From Amycolatopsis pittospori (GTDB lineage: Bacteria; Actinomycetota; Actinomycetes; Mycobacteriales; Pseudonocardiaceae), in contig NZ_JACBXD010000032.1 in the NCBI RefSeq assembly GCF_013870525.1, positions 1 to 64,000 on the forward strand: a stretch of 64,000 nucleotides of DNA, written 5' to 3'. The notes under the pieces are model-generated. The model had not been told where the DNA came from, searched no databases, and saw nothing but the letters and a program-made list of their open reading frames with translations. The position numbers were made by a program, and so were the translations under genes. Shown here one piece after another: positions 7,728-15,328 of this stretch; within the stretch, counting starts at the first letter, position 1, and every line of letters begins with the position of its first letter.

Positions 7728-8413
7728 AGACCGTCACCCCCGAGGAGTGGGAAGAAGCGCGGCTTCGCTTGCTGGTGAAGGAAAAGGAACTGACCCGCGC
7801 CCGGGACGCGCTCGCCGCGGAACGACGGCGGATGCCGTGGGTCGCGGTCGAGAAGCCGTACGAGTTCGAAGGCCCGTCGGGGAAGGCGAGTCTGCTCGAC
7901 CTGTTCGAGGGACGCCGTCAGCTGATCGTCTACCGCGCTTTCTTCGACCCGGACGTGGAAGGCTTTCCCGACCACGCCTGCAAAGGCTGCTCGCTGGTGG
8001 CCGACCAGGTCGCGCATGTCGCGCATCTGAACGCGCGCGACACCACACTGGCGTTCGCTTCGCGAGGATCGCAGCCGGACCTCACGCGGATGAAGGCGCG
8101 GATGGGCTGGACGATGCCGTGGTACACGATCACCGGCGACTTCGACGTCGATTTCGGGGTCGGCGAATGGCACGGCACCAACGTGTTCATCCGCGAGGGT
8201 GACCAGGTCTTCCGCACCTACTTCATCAACAACCGCGGGGACGAGGCGCTCGGGGGCACGTGGAGCTACCTCGACCTGACTGCTCTCGGGCGGCAGGAGG
8301 AGTGGGAGGACTCGCCGGAGGGCTACCCGCAGACCCCGCCGTACGAGTGGTGGAACTGGCACGACGCCTACGAGGGCGCCGAACCCGCCGGTGGCTGCTG
8401 CGCCGGCTCGTGA
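7724..8413 (+). CDS. DUF899-family thioredoxin-like protein
   Basis: A 229-residue DUF899 protein. Recognisable features are the N-terminal EEWEEARLRLLVKEKELTRARDAL helix, RRRMPWV, the CKGCS pair in FPDHACKGCSLVADQV (about residues 85-95) and a C-terminal block ending PYEWWNWHDAY. The family has a thioredoxin-like fold; its chemistry is not established. It closes the SRPBCC-ArsR operon. Its stop codon TGA (8411-8413) lies inside the terminal repeat of element E2, as if the element starts within the last codons. Confidence 0.85.
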   Translation: MKTVTPEEWEEARLRLLVKEKELTRARDALAAERRRMPWVAVEKPYEFEGPSGKASLLDLFEGRRQLIVYRAFFDPDVEGFPDHACKGCSLVADQVAHVAHLNARDTTLAFASRGSQPDLTRMKARMGWTMPWYTITGDFDVDFGVGEWHGTNVFIREGDQVFRTYFINNRGDEALGGTWSYLDLTALGRQEEWEDSPEGYPQTPPYEWWNWHDAYEGAEPAGGCCAGS

Positions 8414-8482
8414 GTGGCGGGGACGGTTATTGAGCAGAAAGGCAACGGTGGCGTGTTCTGTCGGTCGCCCGCGCGCCGACCT

Positions 8483-8545
8483 CGGGTGTTGCGAAAGCCA
8501 CTTTCGCAACGTTGAAGGTTGCGAAAGTGGCTTTCGCAACACCCG
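8483..8545. repeat. 28-bp perfect hairpin A, loop GTTGAAG
   Basis: Arms 8483-8510 and 8518-8545 are exact reverse complements. Each arm is itself a palindrome (GTTGCGAAAG - 3 nt - CTTTCGCAAC). The loop reads GTTGAAG, exactly the reverse complement of the CTTCAAC loop in the second copy at 62373-62435. Confidence 0.85.
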
Positions 8546-8639
8546 GGACTCCGCCGCCCACGAGGACCGCAGACCCGCGTCGAAGGGGACTTTCCCCTCA
8601 CTGTACAAGCGGAAGTCCCCTTCACCCCGCTGATCACCG

Positions 8640-8694
8640 GTCCGTGAAGGCCTCCTTGAGGGACCCAGAGTCCCTCAAGGAGTCCTTCACGGAC
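8640..8694. repeat. 25-bp-arm hairpin C inside E2
   Basis: GTCCGTGAAGGCCTCCTTG begins the left arm, with a 5-nt loop CCAGA and one mismatch in the right arm (AGTCC for AGGCC). The same 55-nt hairpin occurs without mismatch at 45542-45596 and 62532-62586. Confidence 0.8.
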
Positions 8695-8929
8695 TCGGCA
8701 CCCGACACGACACCTTTGCCCTGCCCCTCAATAGAACCGTCCCCGCCACTCACGAGCACCTCGGCCCATCGCAACACGGCCTGCCCGGGAGGCCGCGCGG
8801 ACCAGCCGGAGGAACCCGGCCTTCCCCAGTACGGGTGCGGGTACTCGGTCGGGTGAGAGCGCTGCTGACCGCGTAGTCCGGTGCTACGGTCCGCCTGATC
8901 AGGCAAGATCGATCAGGAAGGACCCGGTG

Positions 8930-9226
8930 ATGACCGCCGCGCACACCGAACACGCCGGCCACACGCACACCCACGGCGAGGGTTGCGGCCATGTCGCCGT
9001 ACCGCATGGCGACCACGTCGACTACGTGCACGACGGTCACCTGCACCGCGCTCACGACGGGCATTTCGACGAGTGCGAGGCCGGTGGCCACATTCCTCAC
9101 CAGGGTCACGACCACACCCACGGCGAGGGTTGCGGCCACGTCGCCGTACCGCATGGCGACCACGTCGACTACCTGCACGACGGTCACCGCCACGCCGCGC
9201 ACGGGGACCACTACGACGACCACTGA
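8930..9226 (+). CDS. histidine-rich metal-binding protein
   Basis: A 98-residue protein dominated by His, Asp and Gly. Two near-identical blocks (THGEGCGHVAVPHGDHVDY at roughly 14-32 and 63-81) show an internal duplication, each with one Cys and several His. Such proteins bind zinc or similar metals. The position beside two CobW-type proteins and zinc-independent ribosomal proteins points to zinc storage or delivery during starvation. It is convergent with the cobW gene, 5 nt away. ATG at 8930 is 7 nt from AGGAAGGA; a GTG at 8927 is also possible. No signal peptide. Confidence 0.8.
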   Translation: MTAAHTEHAGHTHTHGEGCGHVAVPHGDHVDYVHDGHLHRAHDGHFDECEAGGHIPHQGHDHTHGEGCGHVAVPHGDHVDYLHDGHRHAAHGDHYDDH

Positions 9227-9231
9227 CACCT

Positions 9232-10335
9232 TCAGTGAACGTGTACCGCCTCCCACTCCGGGAACGGATCCGAGCCGCCGAACAGGTCCACAGTGGACAA
9301 GCATCCGTCGAGCGAGTCCGTCAGTGCGTCCTTCTGCAGACCCACCCCGATGAACACGAGTTCCTGCCGTGGCGCCTCCTCGACGCCCTGAGGCTCGAAC
9401 CGCGCGACCGTCCCGGCCTGCGACCACAATCCGGTCACCCCGGGCCGGGACGCCAGCGAGAAGAATCCCTTCGAGCGCAGAACCGTGCCGAACTCGCCGG
9501 AATCGAGCCGTCCGACGAAGTCCCACAACCGTTCCGGGTCGAAGGCCCGCCGCGAGCGGAAGACCACGCTGGAGATCCCGTACTCCTCGGTCTCCGGCAC
9601 GTGATCGCCGTTGAGTTCGGCCACCCAGCCGGGTGCCTCCTGCGCTCGTTCGACGTCGTAGCGCCCGGTGCCGAGCAGCCGGTCTAGCGGGACCCGGCCA
9701 TGGGTCGAGACGAGTACTTCGGCGGCGGGATTGAGTCGCCGTAGTACCGCCGTCAGCCGTTCGAGCGATGCGGGCAGGACGAGATCCGCCTTGTTGAGCA
9801 GGAGGACGTCGGCGAACTCGATCTGGTCCATCAGCAGGTCGCTGACGGTCCGTTCATCGCCGTCGTACTGGTCGAGCCCGCGTTCGGTCAGCGCGTCGCC
9901 GGACGCCAGTTCCCGTTCGAAGTTCACCGCGTCGACCACGGTGACCATCGTGTCGAGGCGCGCGGCGTCCAGCAGGGTGACGCCGTCCTCGCGGGCGAAG
10001 GAGAACGTCGCGGCGACGGGCATCGGCTCCGAGATCCCGCTCGATTCGATGAGCAGGTAGTCGAACCGCCCGTCCGCGCAGAGTCGCGAGACCTCGTCCA
10101 GTAGGTCGTCGCGCAGGGTGCAGCAGATGCATCCGTTGGTCATCTCGACGAGCCGTTCCTCGGTGCGGGACAGGCTGTTCCCGTCCCGCACCAGGGCGGC
10201 GTCGATGTTGACCTCGCTCATGTCGTTCACGATCACCGCCACCCGCAGCCCTTCGCGGTTGGCGAGGACGTGGTTGAGCACGGTCGTCTTGCCCGCACCG
10301 AGGAATCCGGACAGCACCGTGACCGGCGTCGTCAC
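9232..10335 (-). CDS. CobW/COG0523 GTP-dependent metallochaperone
   Basis: A 367-residue G3E GTPase with Walker A GFLGAGKTT near residues 10-18, the metal-site motif CICC (about 71-74, in MTNGCICCTLRDDLL), switch-type ESSGISEP, and NKAD for guanine recognition. A CobW C-terminal domain follows. Family members insert zinc or other metals into client proteins. It is the last gene of a four-gene minus-strand operon (mrf-like, L31, L32, this gene); its GTG overlaps the L32 stop by 4 bp. The neighbours suggest zinc as substrate and control by Zur. Confidence 0.9.
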   Translation of the reverse strand: MTTPVTVLSGFLGAGKTTVLNHVLANREGLRVAVIVNDMSEVNIDAALVRDGNSLSRTEERLVEMTNGCICCTLRDDLLDEVSRLCADGRFDYLLIESSGISEPMPVAATFSFAREDGVTLLDAARLDTMVTVVDAVNFERELASGDALTERGLDQYDGDERTVSDLLMDQIEFADVLLLNKADLVLPASLERLTAVLRRLNPAAEVLVSTHGRVPLDRLLGTGRYDVERAQEAPGWVAELNGDHVPETEEYGISSVVFRSRRAFDPERLWDFVGRLDSGEFGTVLRSKGFFSLASRPGVTGLWSQAGTVARFEPQGVEEAPRQELVFIGVGLQKDALTDSLDGCLSTVDLFGGSDPFPEWEAVHVH

Positions 10336-10490
10336 TCTCCACCTTCATGGAAATGTTTCATGAGCTTGCGCGGCACGAGTTTCGTCTCGCCGTTCACCTT
10401 GATCGGCACCAGATCCGGTACGGCCGCCTTCCACTGCGAGCGCCGGGAGCGGGTGTTGCTGCGCGACATCTTGCGCTTCGGGACGGCCAT
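10332..10490 (-). CDS. rpmF: ribosomal protein L32, cysteine-free paralogue
   Basis: A 52-residue L32 (AVPKRKMSRSNTRSRRSQWKA). The four zinc-binding cysteines of standard L32 are absent, so it can assemble into 50S subunits without zinc. It begins in a 1-nt overlap with L31 (TAATG) and ends in a 4-bp overlap with cobW. The family role is replacing the zinc-containing copy during zinc starvation. Confidence 0.92.
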   Translation of the reverse strand: MAVPKRKMSRSNTRSRRSQWKAAVPDLVPIKVNGETKLVPRKLMKHFHEGGE

Positions 10491-10747
10491 TACTTCGCAC
10501 CCCCGCGGCGCCCGTAGCGGCGGTGGAACTTCTCGACCTGGCCCGCGGTGTCCATGATCCGCTGGTTGCCGGTCCAGAACGGATGCGACCACGAGCTGAT
10601 CTCGACGTTCACCAGCGGATAGGTGTTGCCGTCGGTCCACTCGATGCTCTGTTCGGACGTCGCGGTGGACCGCGTCAGGAACGCGTCGCCGGTGGAGAGG
10701 TCTTTGAACACCACGGGGTGGTAGTCGGGGTGGATACCCGGTTTCAC
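10490..10747 (-). CDS. rpmE2: ribosomal protein L31 type B (zinc-independent)
   Basis: An 85-residue type B L31 (MKPGIHPDYHPVVFKDLSTGDAFL, then WSHPFWTG and terminal FHRRYGRRG). The CxxC pairs of type A L31 are missing. Type B copies displace the zinc form under Zur control in several bacteria. It overlaps the upstream mrf-like gene by 4 bp and the L32 gene by 1 bp. Confidence 0.93.
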   Translation of the reverse strand: MKPGIHPDYHPVVFKDLSTGDAFLTRSTATSEQSIEWTDGNTYPLVNVEISSWSHPFWTGNQRIMDTAGQVEKFHRRYGRRGGAK

Positions 10748-11997
10748 TGCGTTTCGTCCTTTCGGTTCGACACGTTCGCGTCGTGCTTCTCGGGGTCGAT
10801 TTCCGTGTCCTCACACGGTTCTTCGTGCCACTCGCCGAACGGATCCGGGTACCGGAGCCATTCCTGTTCGTCGGCGGCGAGCTCCTCGTCGGTCAGCAGT
10901 GCCCCGCGCAGGGCGGCCTCGACCTCGTCCGGCGTGGCCTGATCCGTGACCACGACCAGTTCCTGTGCCCGGTCGCCGAACAGCGGATCCCAGCGCAGCG
11001 AGGCGAGCGTGCGGCGTTCGGGGGAGACATCGGCCCAGTCCGGCCCGTCGGGCGCGGCCAGCCACGCGCCGGCGTGCCCGACGCCGAGACCGCCGCCCGC
11101 GGACTCGATCCAGAGCGCCATGTCCGGCTGGCTCGCCACCCAGAGCCGTCCTCGGCTGCGGACGACGCCGTCGAGCAGGACGTCTATCGCGTCGTGAAGG
11201 CGTTCCGGGTGGAACGGGCGCTGCGAGGTGAAGGTGAGCAGCCCGATCCCGCAGTCGGTGTGCAGCGGTGGTTCGCCCTGCAGCAGCGGTCCGTGCATGT
11301 CGGTGACCTCGCCGCGGCGGGCCCCGGCGGGGACCGCGTCCAGCACGGTCTTCCCGTCGACGGCCGACAGTTCGATGCGCGGGATCGACGGCGCGACCCG
11401 GTCGAGTACGGCCGACGCCTTCGCCGCGGACCAGGCGTCGGTCGCCGCGCCCGCGAGCACGAGCAGGTCGGCGAACTCCACCTGCGACAGCGCGACCTGG
11501 GCGACCGTCCGCTCGTCTTCCGGGCTGGCCTGCAGGTTTCGCTCGGCCAGGGTTTCGTCGCCGGTGGCGTCCGTCAGCCACTCTGCGCACTCGACGACGG
11601 CCAGAACCGCCTTGAGGTCGACGTCTTCGATCACCGGCCGGTCGCCGACCAGGACGTTGCGCAGCGCCCAGCTGACCGGCTCGGGCTCCATGGCCTCGTC
11701 GAGCCGGACGACGATGCGGCGCACCTGAGGCATCCGCGAAAGCTTGCGCAGCAACGGTAAGAGGTCTTCGCGAAGAGTGCACGAGACGCAGCCGTGCGCC
11801 AGTTCGAGGACCGTCAGCCGGGCGCGGTCGCCGAGCCGGATCCGCCGCCTGACCACTCCGGAGTGAATCTGCCTCAGGTCGTGGTGCACGACGGCGGTAC
11901 CGGGCCCGGCCAGGCGCAGCCGCTCGGCGAGGTCGGCGTTGGGTCCCGGTGCGAGGCCACTGATCAGGACGAGGGGCACGCGCGGGTTTTCGGTCAC
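10744..11997 (-). CDS. mrf: Mrf-like CobW-family protein with degenerate Walker A
   Basis: A 417-residue protein with CobW-type architecture, but the P-loop is degenerate (SGLAPGPNADLAERL in place of GxxGxGKT) and the metal motif is CVSC (GCVSCTLREDLLPLL). The C-terminal CobW domain ends in an acidic tail. In mycobacteria the CobW-like protein encoded with the cysteine-free ribosomal proteins is Mrf, which recruits the hibernation factor Mpy to ribosomes at low zinc. Identical gene company supports that assignment here. Loss of the P-loop argues against GTPase-driven metal transfer. It is the first gene of the minus-strand operon. Confidence 0.78.
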   Translation of the reverse strand: MTENPRVPLVLISGLAPGPNADLAERLRLAGPGTAVVHHDLRQIHSGVVRRRIRLGDRARLTVLELAHGCVSCTLREDLLPLLRKLSRMPQVRRIVVRLDEAMEPEPVSWALRNVLVGDRPVIEDVDLKAVLAVVECAEWLTDATGDETLAERNLQASPEDERTVAQVALSQVEFADLLVLAGAATDAWSAAKASAVLDRVAPSIPRIELSAVDGKTVLDAVPAGARRGEVTDMHGPLLQGEPPLHTDCGIGLLTFTSQRPFHPERLHDAIDVLLDGVVRSRGRLWVASQPDMALWIESAGGGLGVGHAGAWLAAPDGPDWADVSPERRTLASLRWDPLFGDRAQELVVVTDQATPDEVEAALRGALLTDEELAADEQEWLRYPDPFGEWHEEPCEDTEIDPEKHDANVSNRKDETQ

Positions 11998-12081
11998 TGA
12001 AGCTCCGGGGCGTCGATTGCGGGTTGGTTCGACTGTGTACAGTAAATGAAAACGACAACCGATATCAACTTGGGAGGGTGC
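11998..12081. promoter_or_regulatory. divergent promoter of the zinc-starvation operons, candidate Zur site
   Basis: This 84-bp gap separates the mrf-like operon (minus) from L28-L33-S14-S18 (plus). The AT-rich segment AAATGAAAACGACAACC (about 12044-12060) contains one good half of a Zur-type box (ATGAAAAC); the other half is poor. The ribosome binding site GGGAGGG (12072-12078) serves L28. Confidence 0.5.
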
Positions 12082-12318
12082 ATGTCAGCCGTGTGCCAGG
12101 TCACCGGCCGCAAACCGGGCTACGGGAAGCAGGTGTCGCACTCGCATCGGCGCACGTCCCGGCGCTGGGAGCCGAACCTGCAGGCCAAGCGGTACTTCGT
12201 GCCGAGCGAAGGGCGCTGGGTCCGGCTGCGGGTCTCGGTGAAGGGCATGAAGACCATCGACAAGCGGGGGATCGAGGCCGTGGTGGCCGGACTCCGCGCG
12301 AAAGGGGTGCAGCTCTGA
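12082..12318 (+). CDS. rpmB: ribosomal protein L28, alternative copy
   Basis: A 78-residue L28 (SAVCQVTGRKPGYGKQVSHSH, RRWEPNLQAKRYF, VSVKGMKTIDKRGI). Only one cysteine is present, so no four-cysteine zinc ribbon can form. ATG at 12082 follows GGGAGGG; an ATG at 12046 is in frame but lacks a site and is not homologous. It leads the L28-L33-S14-S18 operon, which in actinobacteria is derepressed at low zinc. Confidence 0.93.
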   Translation: MSAVCQVTGRKPGYGKQVSHSHRRTSRRWEPNLQAKRYFVPSEGRWVRLRVSVKGMKTIDKRGIEAVVAGLRAKGVQL

Positions 12319-12485
12319 TGGCCAAGAGCACCGACATCCGGCCGATCATCAAGCTCCGCTCGACCGCCGGGACCGGCTACACCTACGTCACGAAGAAGAA
12401 CCGGCGGAACAACCCGGACCGCATGGTGCTGCGCAAGTACGACCCGGTCGCGCGCAAGCACGTCGAGTTCAAGGAGGAGCGCTGA
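12318..12485 (+). CDS. rpmG: ribosomal protein L33, cysteine-free
   Basis: A 55-residue L33 (MAKSTDIRPIIKLRSTAGTGY, TKKNRRNNPDR, KYDPVARKHVEF). The CxxC pairs of the zinc form are absent. Start and the upstream L28 stop share one base (TGATG), as do its stop and the S14 start. Confidence 0.92.
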   Translation: MAKSTDIRPIIKLRSTAGTGYTYVTKKNRRNNPDRMVLRKYDPVARKHVEFKEER

Positions 12486-12790
12486 TGGCCAAGAAGTCCA
12501 AGATCGCCAAGAACGAGCAGCGCAAGGTGATCTCCGCGCGGTACGTCGAGCGCCGCCGTGAGCTGAAGGCCACCATCGCCTCGCCGTCCGCGTCGTCCGA
12601 GGCGAAGGCGGCCGCTGTGTCGGCCCTGCAGGCGATGCCGCGCGACGCCAGCGCGACCCGGATCCGCAACCGCGACACCGCCGACGGCCGCCCCCGCGGC
12701 TACCTGCGGAAATTCGGGCTCTCCCGGGTCCGGATGCGGCAGATGGCGCACAACGGCGAACTGCCCGGCGTCACGAAGTCGAGCTGGTGA
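12485..12790 (+). CDS. rpsN: ribosomal protein S14, long zinc-independent form
   Basis: A 101-residue S14 of the long, cysteine-free class (MAKKSKIAKNEQRKVISARY, terminal GYLRKFGLSRVRMRQMAHNGELPGVTKSSW). The short zinc form (61 residues with CxxC pairs) is the usual housekeeping copy in actinobacteria, so this is the starvation substitute. It is coupled to L33 (TGATG) and S18 (GTGA). Confidence 0.93.
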   Translation: MAKKSKIAKNEQRKVISARYVERRRELKATIASPSASSEAKAAAVSALQAMPRDASATRIRNRDTADGRPRGYLRKFGLSRVRMRQMAHNGELPGVTKSSW

Positions 12791-13035
12791 GCGCGATGCC
12801 GAAGCCGAATCGGGACCGCCCGCTCAAGCGCAAGACGAATCTGTTGCACGCCAACAAGATCACCGAGGTCGACTGGAAGGACGCCGACCTGCTGCGGAAG
12901 TTCATCTCCGACCGGGGCAAGATCCGCGCCCGCCGGGTCACCGGGCTGACCCCTCGGCAGCAGAAACAGGTCGCGACCGCGATCAAGAACGCGCGGGAGA
13001 TGGCGTTGCTGCCCTACCCCCACGCGGGCCGCTGA
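12787..13035 (+). CDS. rpsR: ribosomal protein S18, alternative copy
   Basis: An 82-residue S18 (KPNRDRPLKRKTNLLHANKITEVDWKDADLLRKFISDRGKIRARRVTG, then QQKQVATAIKNAREMALLPY). It lacks cysteines. The GTG at 12787 overlaps the S14 stop in the GTGA arrangement seen elsewhere in this operon; an ATG at 12796 is the alternative. It is the last gene of the operon. Confidence 0.92.
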   Translation: MSAMPKPNRDRPLKRKTNLLHANKITEVDWKDADLLRKFISDRGKIRARRVTGLTPRQQKQVATAIKNAREMALLPYPHAGR

Positions 13036-13100
13036 CGCCGCCGGTCCGGGCGGTGCGATACGCCGCCCGGACCGCGGCTCGGCGTGGAAGAATCGGCCGT

Positions 13101-13508
13101 ATGACGGAGAACCCCGGACAGACCGAGGAATTCGATCCCGAACTGCTGGAGCTGTGGGCGAAGGTGTTCGGGTTCGCCCGGGCCGGCGCGACGACCGATC
13201 TCGCCGCGTACCTCGACGCGGGCGTTTCGGCCAACCTGACCAACGACCGGGGCGACACCCTGGTCATGCTCGCCGCCTACCACGGTCACGCGGAGACCGT
13301 GGCCGCGCTGCTCGAACGCGGCGCCGACCCGAACCGCGAGAACGACAAGGGGCAGAGCCCGCTGGCCGGCGCGGTGTTCAAGAACGTGCCCGAGGTCGTG
13401 AAGGCGCTCCTCAAGGGCGGTGCGGACCCGAGGGCGGGGGAGCCATCGGCGATCGACGCGGCCAGGATGTTCGGCAACACCGAACTGCTGACCCTGCTGG
13501 AGAGCTGA
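13101..13508 (+). CDS. small ankyrin-repeat protein
   Basis: A 135-residue protein with about three ankyrin repeats: RGDTLVMLAAYHGHAETVAALLERGADPN (about 55-84), KGQSPLAGAVFKNVPEVVKALLKGGADP (about 88-116) and a shorter final unit. The N-terminal helix resembles a capping repeat. Such repeats mediate protein binding; no catalytic domain or signal is present. It is monocistronic, 65 nt after S18. The function is unknown. Confidence 0.85.
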   Translation: MTENPGQTEEFDPELLELWAKVFGFARAGATTDLAAYLDAGVSANLTNDRGDTLVMLAAYHGHAETVAALLERGADPNRENDKGQSPLAGAVFKNVPEVVKALLKGGADPRAGEPSAIDAARMFGNTELLTLLES

Positions 13509-13562
13509 GGTAGTTCTCACTCGGATCGCGGTTCGGGGCGCTGTCTCCTTACACTGCCCCGC

Positions 13563-14780
13563 ATGGATGACCCGCATTACCTCTCCGGCCTCGACCTGGC
13601 CGGCCGTCGTGTCGTGATGATCGGTGGCGGGACGGTCGCCCAGCGCCGCCTGCCCCGGTTGATCGGCGCCGGCGCGCGGGTCGAACTCGTCTCGCCGCAC
13701 ACCACGCCGTCGGTCAGCGCCATGGCGGACGCCGGCGAGTTCGTCTGGCACGAGCGCCCCTACACCGAGGGCGATCTCGTCGATGCCTGGTACGCGCTGG
13801 CGTGCACGAACGACCCCGAGGTCAACGCGGCGGTCTGCGCCGAGGCCGAACGCGAGCGGGTGTTCTGCGTCCGAGCCGACGACGGCGACCTCGGCAGCGC
13901 GGTCACCCCGGCCTCCGGACGGCACGGCGGACTGCTGGTCGGCGTCCTCTCCGGCGGCGAGCCGCTGCGGTCGGCCACCGTGCGCGACAGCATCCTCGAC
14001 GGCCTTCGCGCCGGTGTCGTCGCCGACGGCCGAGTGCCGGACGTCCACGACGAGCTTCCCGGTGTCGCGCTGGTGGGCGGCGGCCCCGGTGACCCGGAAC
14101 TGATCACCGTCCGCGGCCGCAGGCTGCTCGCCCGGGCCGACGTCGTCGTCGCCGACCGGCTGGCCCCACGCGAACTGCTCGACGAACTCTCGCCCCATGT
14201 CGAGATCGTCGACGCCGCGAAGATCCCGTACGGCCGCGCGGCCAGCCAGGAAGTGATCAACTCCACGCTGATCGAGCGGGCCAAGGCGGGCAAATTCGTC
14301 GTCCGGCTCAAGGGCGGCGACCCGTACCTGTTCGGCCGCGGTTTCGAAGAGGTCCTCGCCTGTGCCGAAGCGGGTATCCCGGTGACGATGGTCCCCGGCA
14401 TCACGAGCGCGTTCTCCGTGCCCGCCGTCGCGGACATCCCGGTGACGCACCGGGGCGTCGCGCACGAGGTCGTCGTGGTGTCCGGTCACGTCGCGCCGGG
14501 CGACGAGAAGTCGCTGGTGGACTGGGATCTGCTGGCGAAGATGCGCGGCACGATCGTGCTGATGATGGGCGTCGAACGCCTCCCGCTGTTCACCAAGGCG
14601 CTCCTGGAAGGGCGGCCGGGGGACACGCCGGTCGCGATCGTCGAGGACGGCACGATGCGCACGCAGCGGGTGCTGCGCTCCACTTTGGACAGTGTGGTCG
14701 ACGACGCCGCGGCAGCCGGGGTGCGGCCGCCCGCGGTGATCGTCTTCGGGCCGGTGGCGGGGCTGGCTCAGCCCTCGTAG
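13563..14780 (+). CDS. cysG: siroheme synthase CysG (SUMT fused to precorrin-2 dehydrogenase)
   Basis: A 405-residue fusion for siroheme synthesis, the cofactor of sulfite and nitrite reductases. Residues 1-150 form the NAD-dependent precorrin-2 dehydrogenase/ferrochelatase (AGRRVVMIGGGTVAQRRLPRL). Residues 160-400 form uroporphyrinogen-III C-methyltransferase (VALVGGGPGDPELITVRG, RLKGGDPYLFGRGFEE, VVPGIT-like MVPGITSAF). It is convergent with the acetyltransferase gene, and the two coding regions overlap by 13 bp. Confidence 0.93.
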   Translation: MDDPHYLSGLDLAGRRVVMIGGGTVAQRRLPRLIGAGARVELVSPHTTPSVSAMADAGEFVWHERPYTEGDLVDAWYALACTNDPEVNAAVCAEAERERVFCVRADDGDLGSAVTPASGRHGGLLVGVLSGGEPLRSATVRDSILDGLRAGVVADGRVPDVHDELPGVALVGGGPGDPELITVRGRRLLARADVVVADRLAPRELLDELSPHVEIVDAAKIPYGRAASQEVINSTLIERAKAGKFVVRLKGGDPYLFGRGFEEVLACAEAGIPVTMVPGITSAFSVPAVADIPVTHRGVAHEVVVVSGHVAPGDEKSLVDWDLLAKMRGTIVLMMGVERLPLFTKALLEGRPGDTPVAIVEDGTMRTQRVLRSTLDSVVDDAAAAGVRPPAVIVFGPVAGLAQPS

Positions 14781-15328
14781 CTCCGATCCGAGACGTAGAT
14801 CCAGTCGATCCCGTCGTCGCCCGGCGTGTCGAGGTGCTCCGTGCGGGCCAGACCGGCCCGGACGGCCACCCGCTGCGACGCGAGGTTCCCCGGCCGGACG
14901 CGGGCGATCACGAGATCGTCCGGCCGGTGGACGCGTGCCCAGTCCACCGCTGTGGCGGCGGCTTCGCTGGCGTACCCGGAACCCCAGGAAGACGGGAAGA
15001 ACCGGTAGAAGAGGTTCAGGACCGGGTGCCGTCCGAAGCCGACGAGCTTGACGCCGCAGACCCCCAGCGGATCCGGCACGTCGTGCCGCCGGACCACCCA
15101 GTACCCGAACCCGTACCGGTTCCACTGATGTGACCAGAGCTCGAGCAGTAGTTCGGCGTCCTCGCGCGTCTCCAGCATGTCGGAGGGGTTGTGCTCGCAG
15201 GCCTCCGGATCGTTGTGGAGGGCGAAGATCGCGTCGAGGTCGTCCTGGTCGGGACGGCGCAGGACGAGCCGGTCGGTCCGGACCTCTTCGGCACCGGAGT
15301 TCCGGGTCGCCGCCGGCTCAACGGTCAT
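14768..15328 (-). CDS. GNAT acetyltransferase (RimJ/RimL type)
   Basis: A 186-residue N-acetyltransferase: RTDRLVLRRPDQDDLDAIFAL at the start, GVCGVKLVGFG in the middle, then the acetyl-CoA site region SSWGSGYASEAAATAVDWA and ASQRVAVRAGLARTEHLD. RimJ/RimL-type enzymes acetylate protein N-termini or small amines; the substrate is unknown. It is translated after the hydrolase at 15318-16199 (11-bp overlap) and so is in its operon. Confidence 0.87.
   Translation of the reverse strand: MTVEPAATRNSGAEEVRTDRLVLRRPDQDDLDAIFALHNDPEACEHNPSDMLETREDAELLLELWSHQWNRYGFGYWVVRRHDVPDPLGVCGVKLVGFGRHPVLNLFYRFFPSSWGSGYASEAAATAVDWARVHRPDDLVIARVRPGNLASQRVAVRAGLARTEHLDTPGDDGIDWIYVSDRSYEG

Larger units (their letters stand above)
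8408..8755. repeat. inverted-end intergenic element, copy E2
   Basis: A 348-bp element nearly identical over its length to 62298-62647. Its ends are inverted: TCGTGAGTGGCGGGGACGG at the left, and the right end reads the same on the other strand. It contains a 28-bp-arm hairpin (8483-8545), a hairpin near 8583-8624 (AAGGGGACTTTCC against GGAAGTCCCCTT) and a 25-bp-arm hairpin (8640-8694). No credible ORF is present. The rest of the gap to the His-rich gene, 8756-8929, shows only a promoter-like stretch and the ribosome binding site AGGAAGGA. Confidence 0.85.

Noticed and set aside
9287..9300. Possible regulatory motif TCCACAGTGGAC seen several times in the window
   Set aside because: Most occurrences lie inside genes and encode the frequent residues Ser-Thr-Val-Asp; it looks like codon preference.
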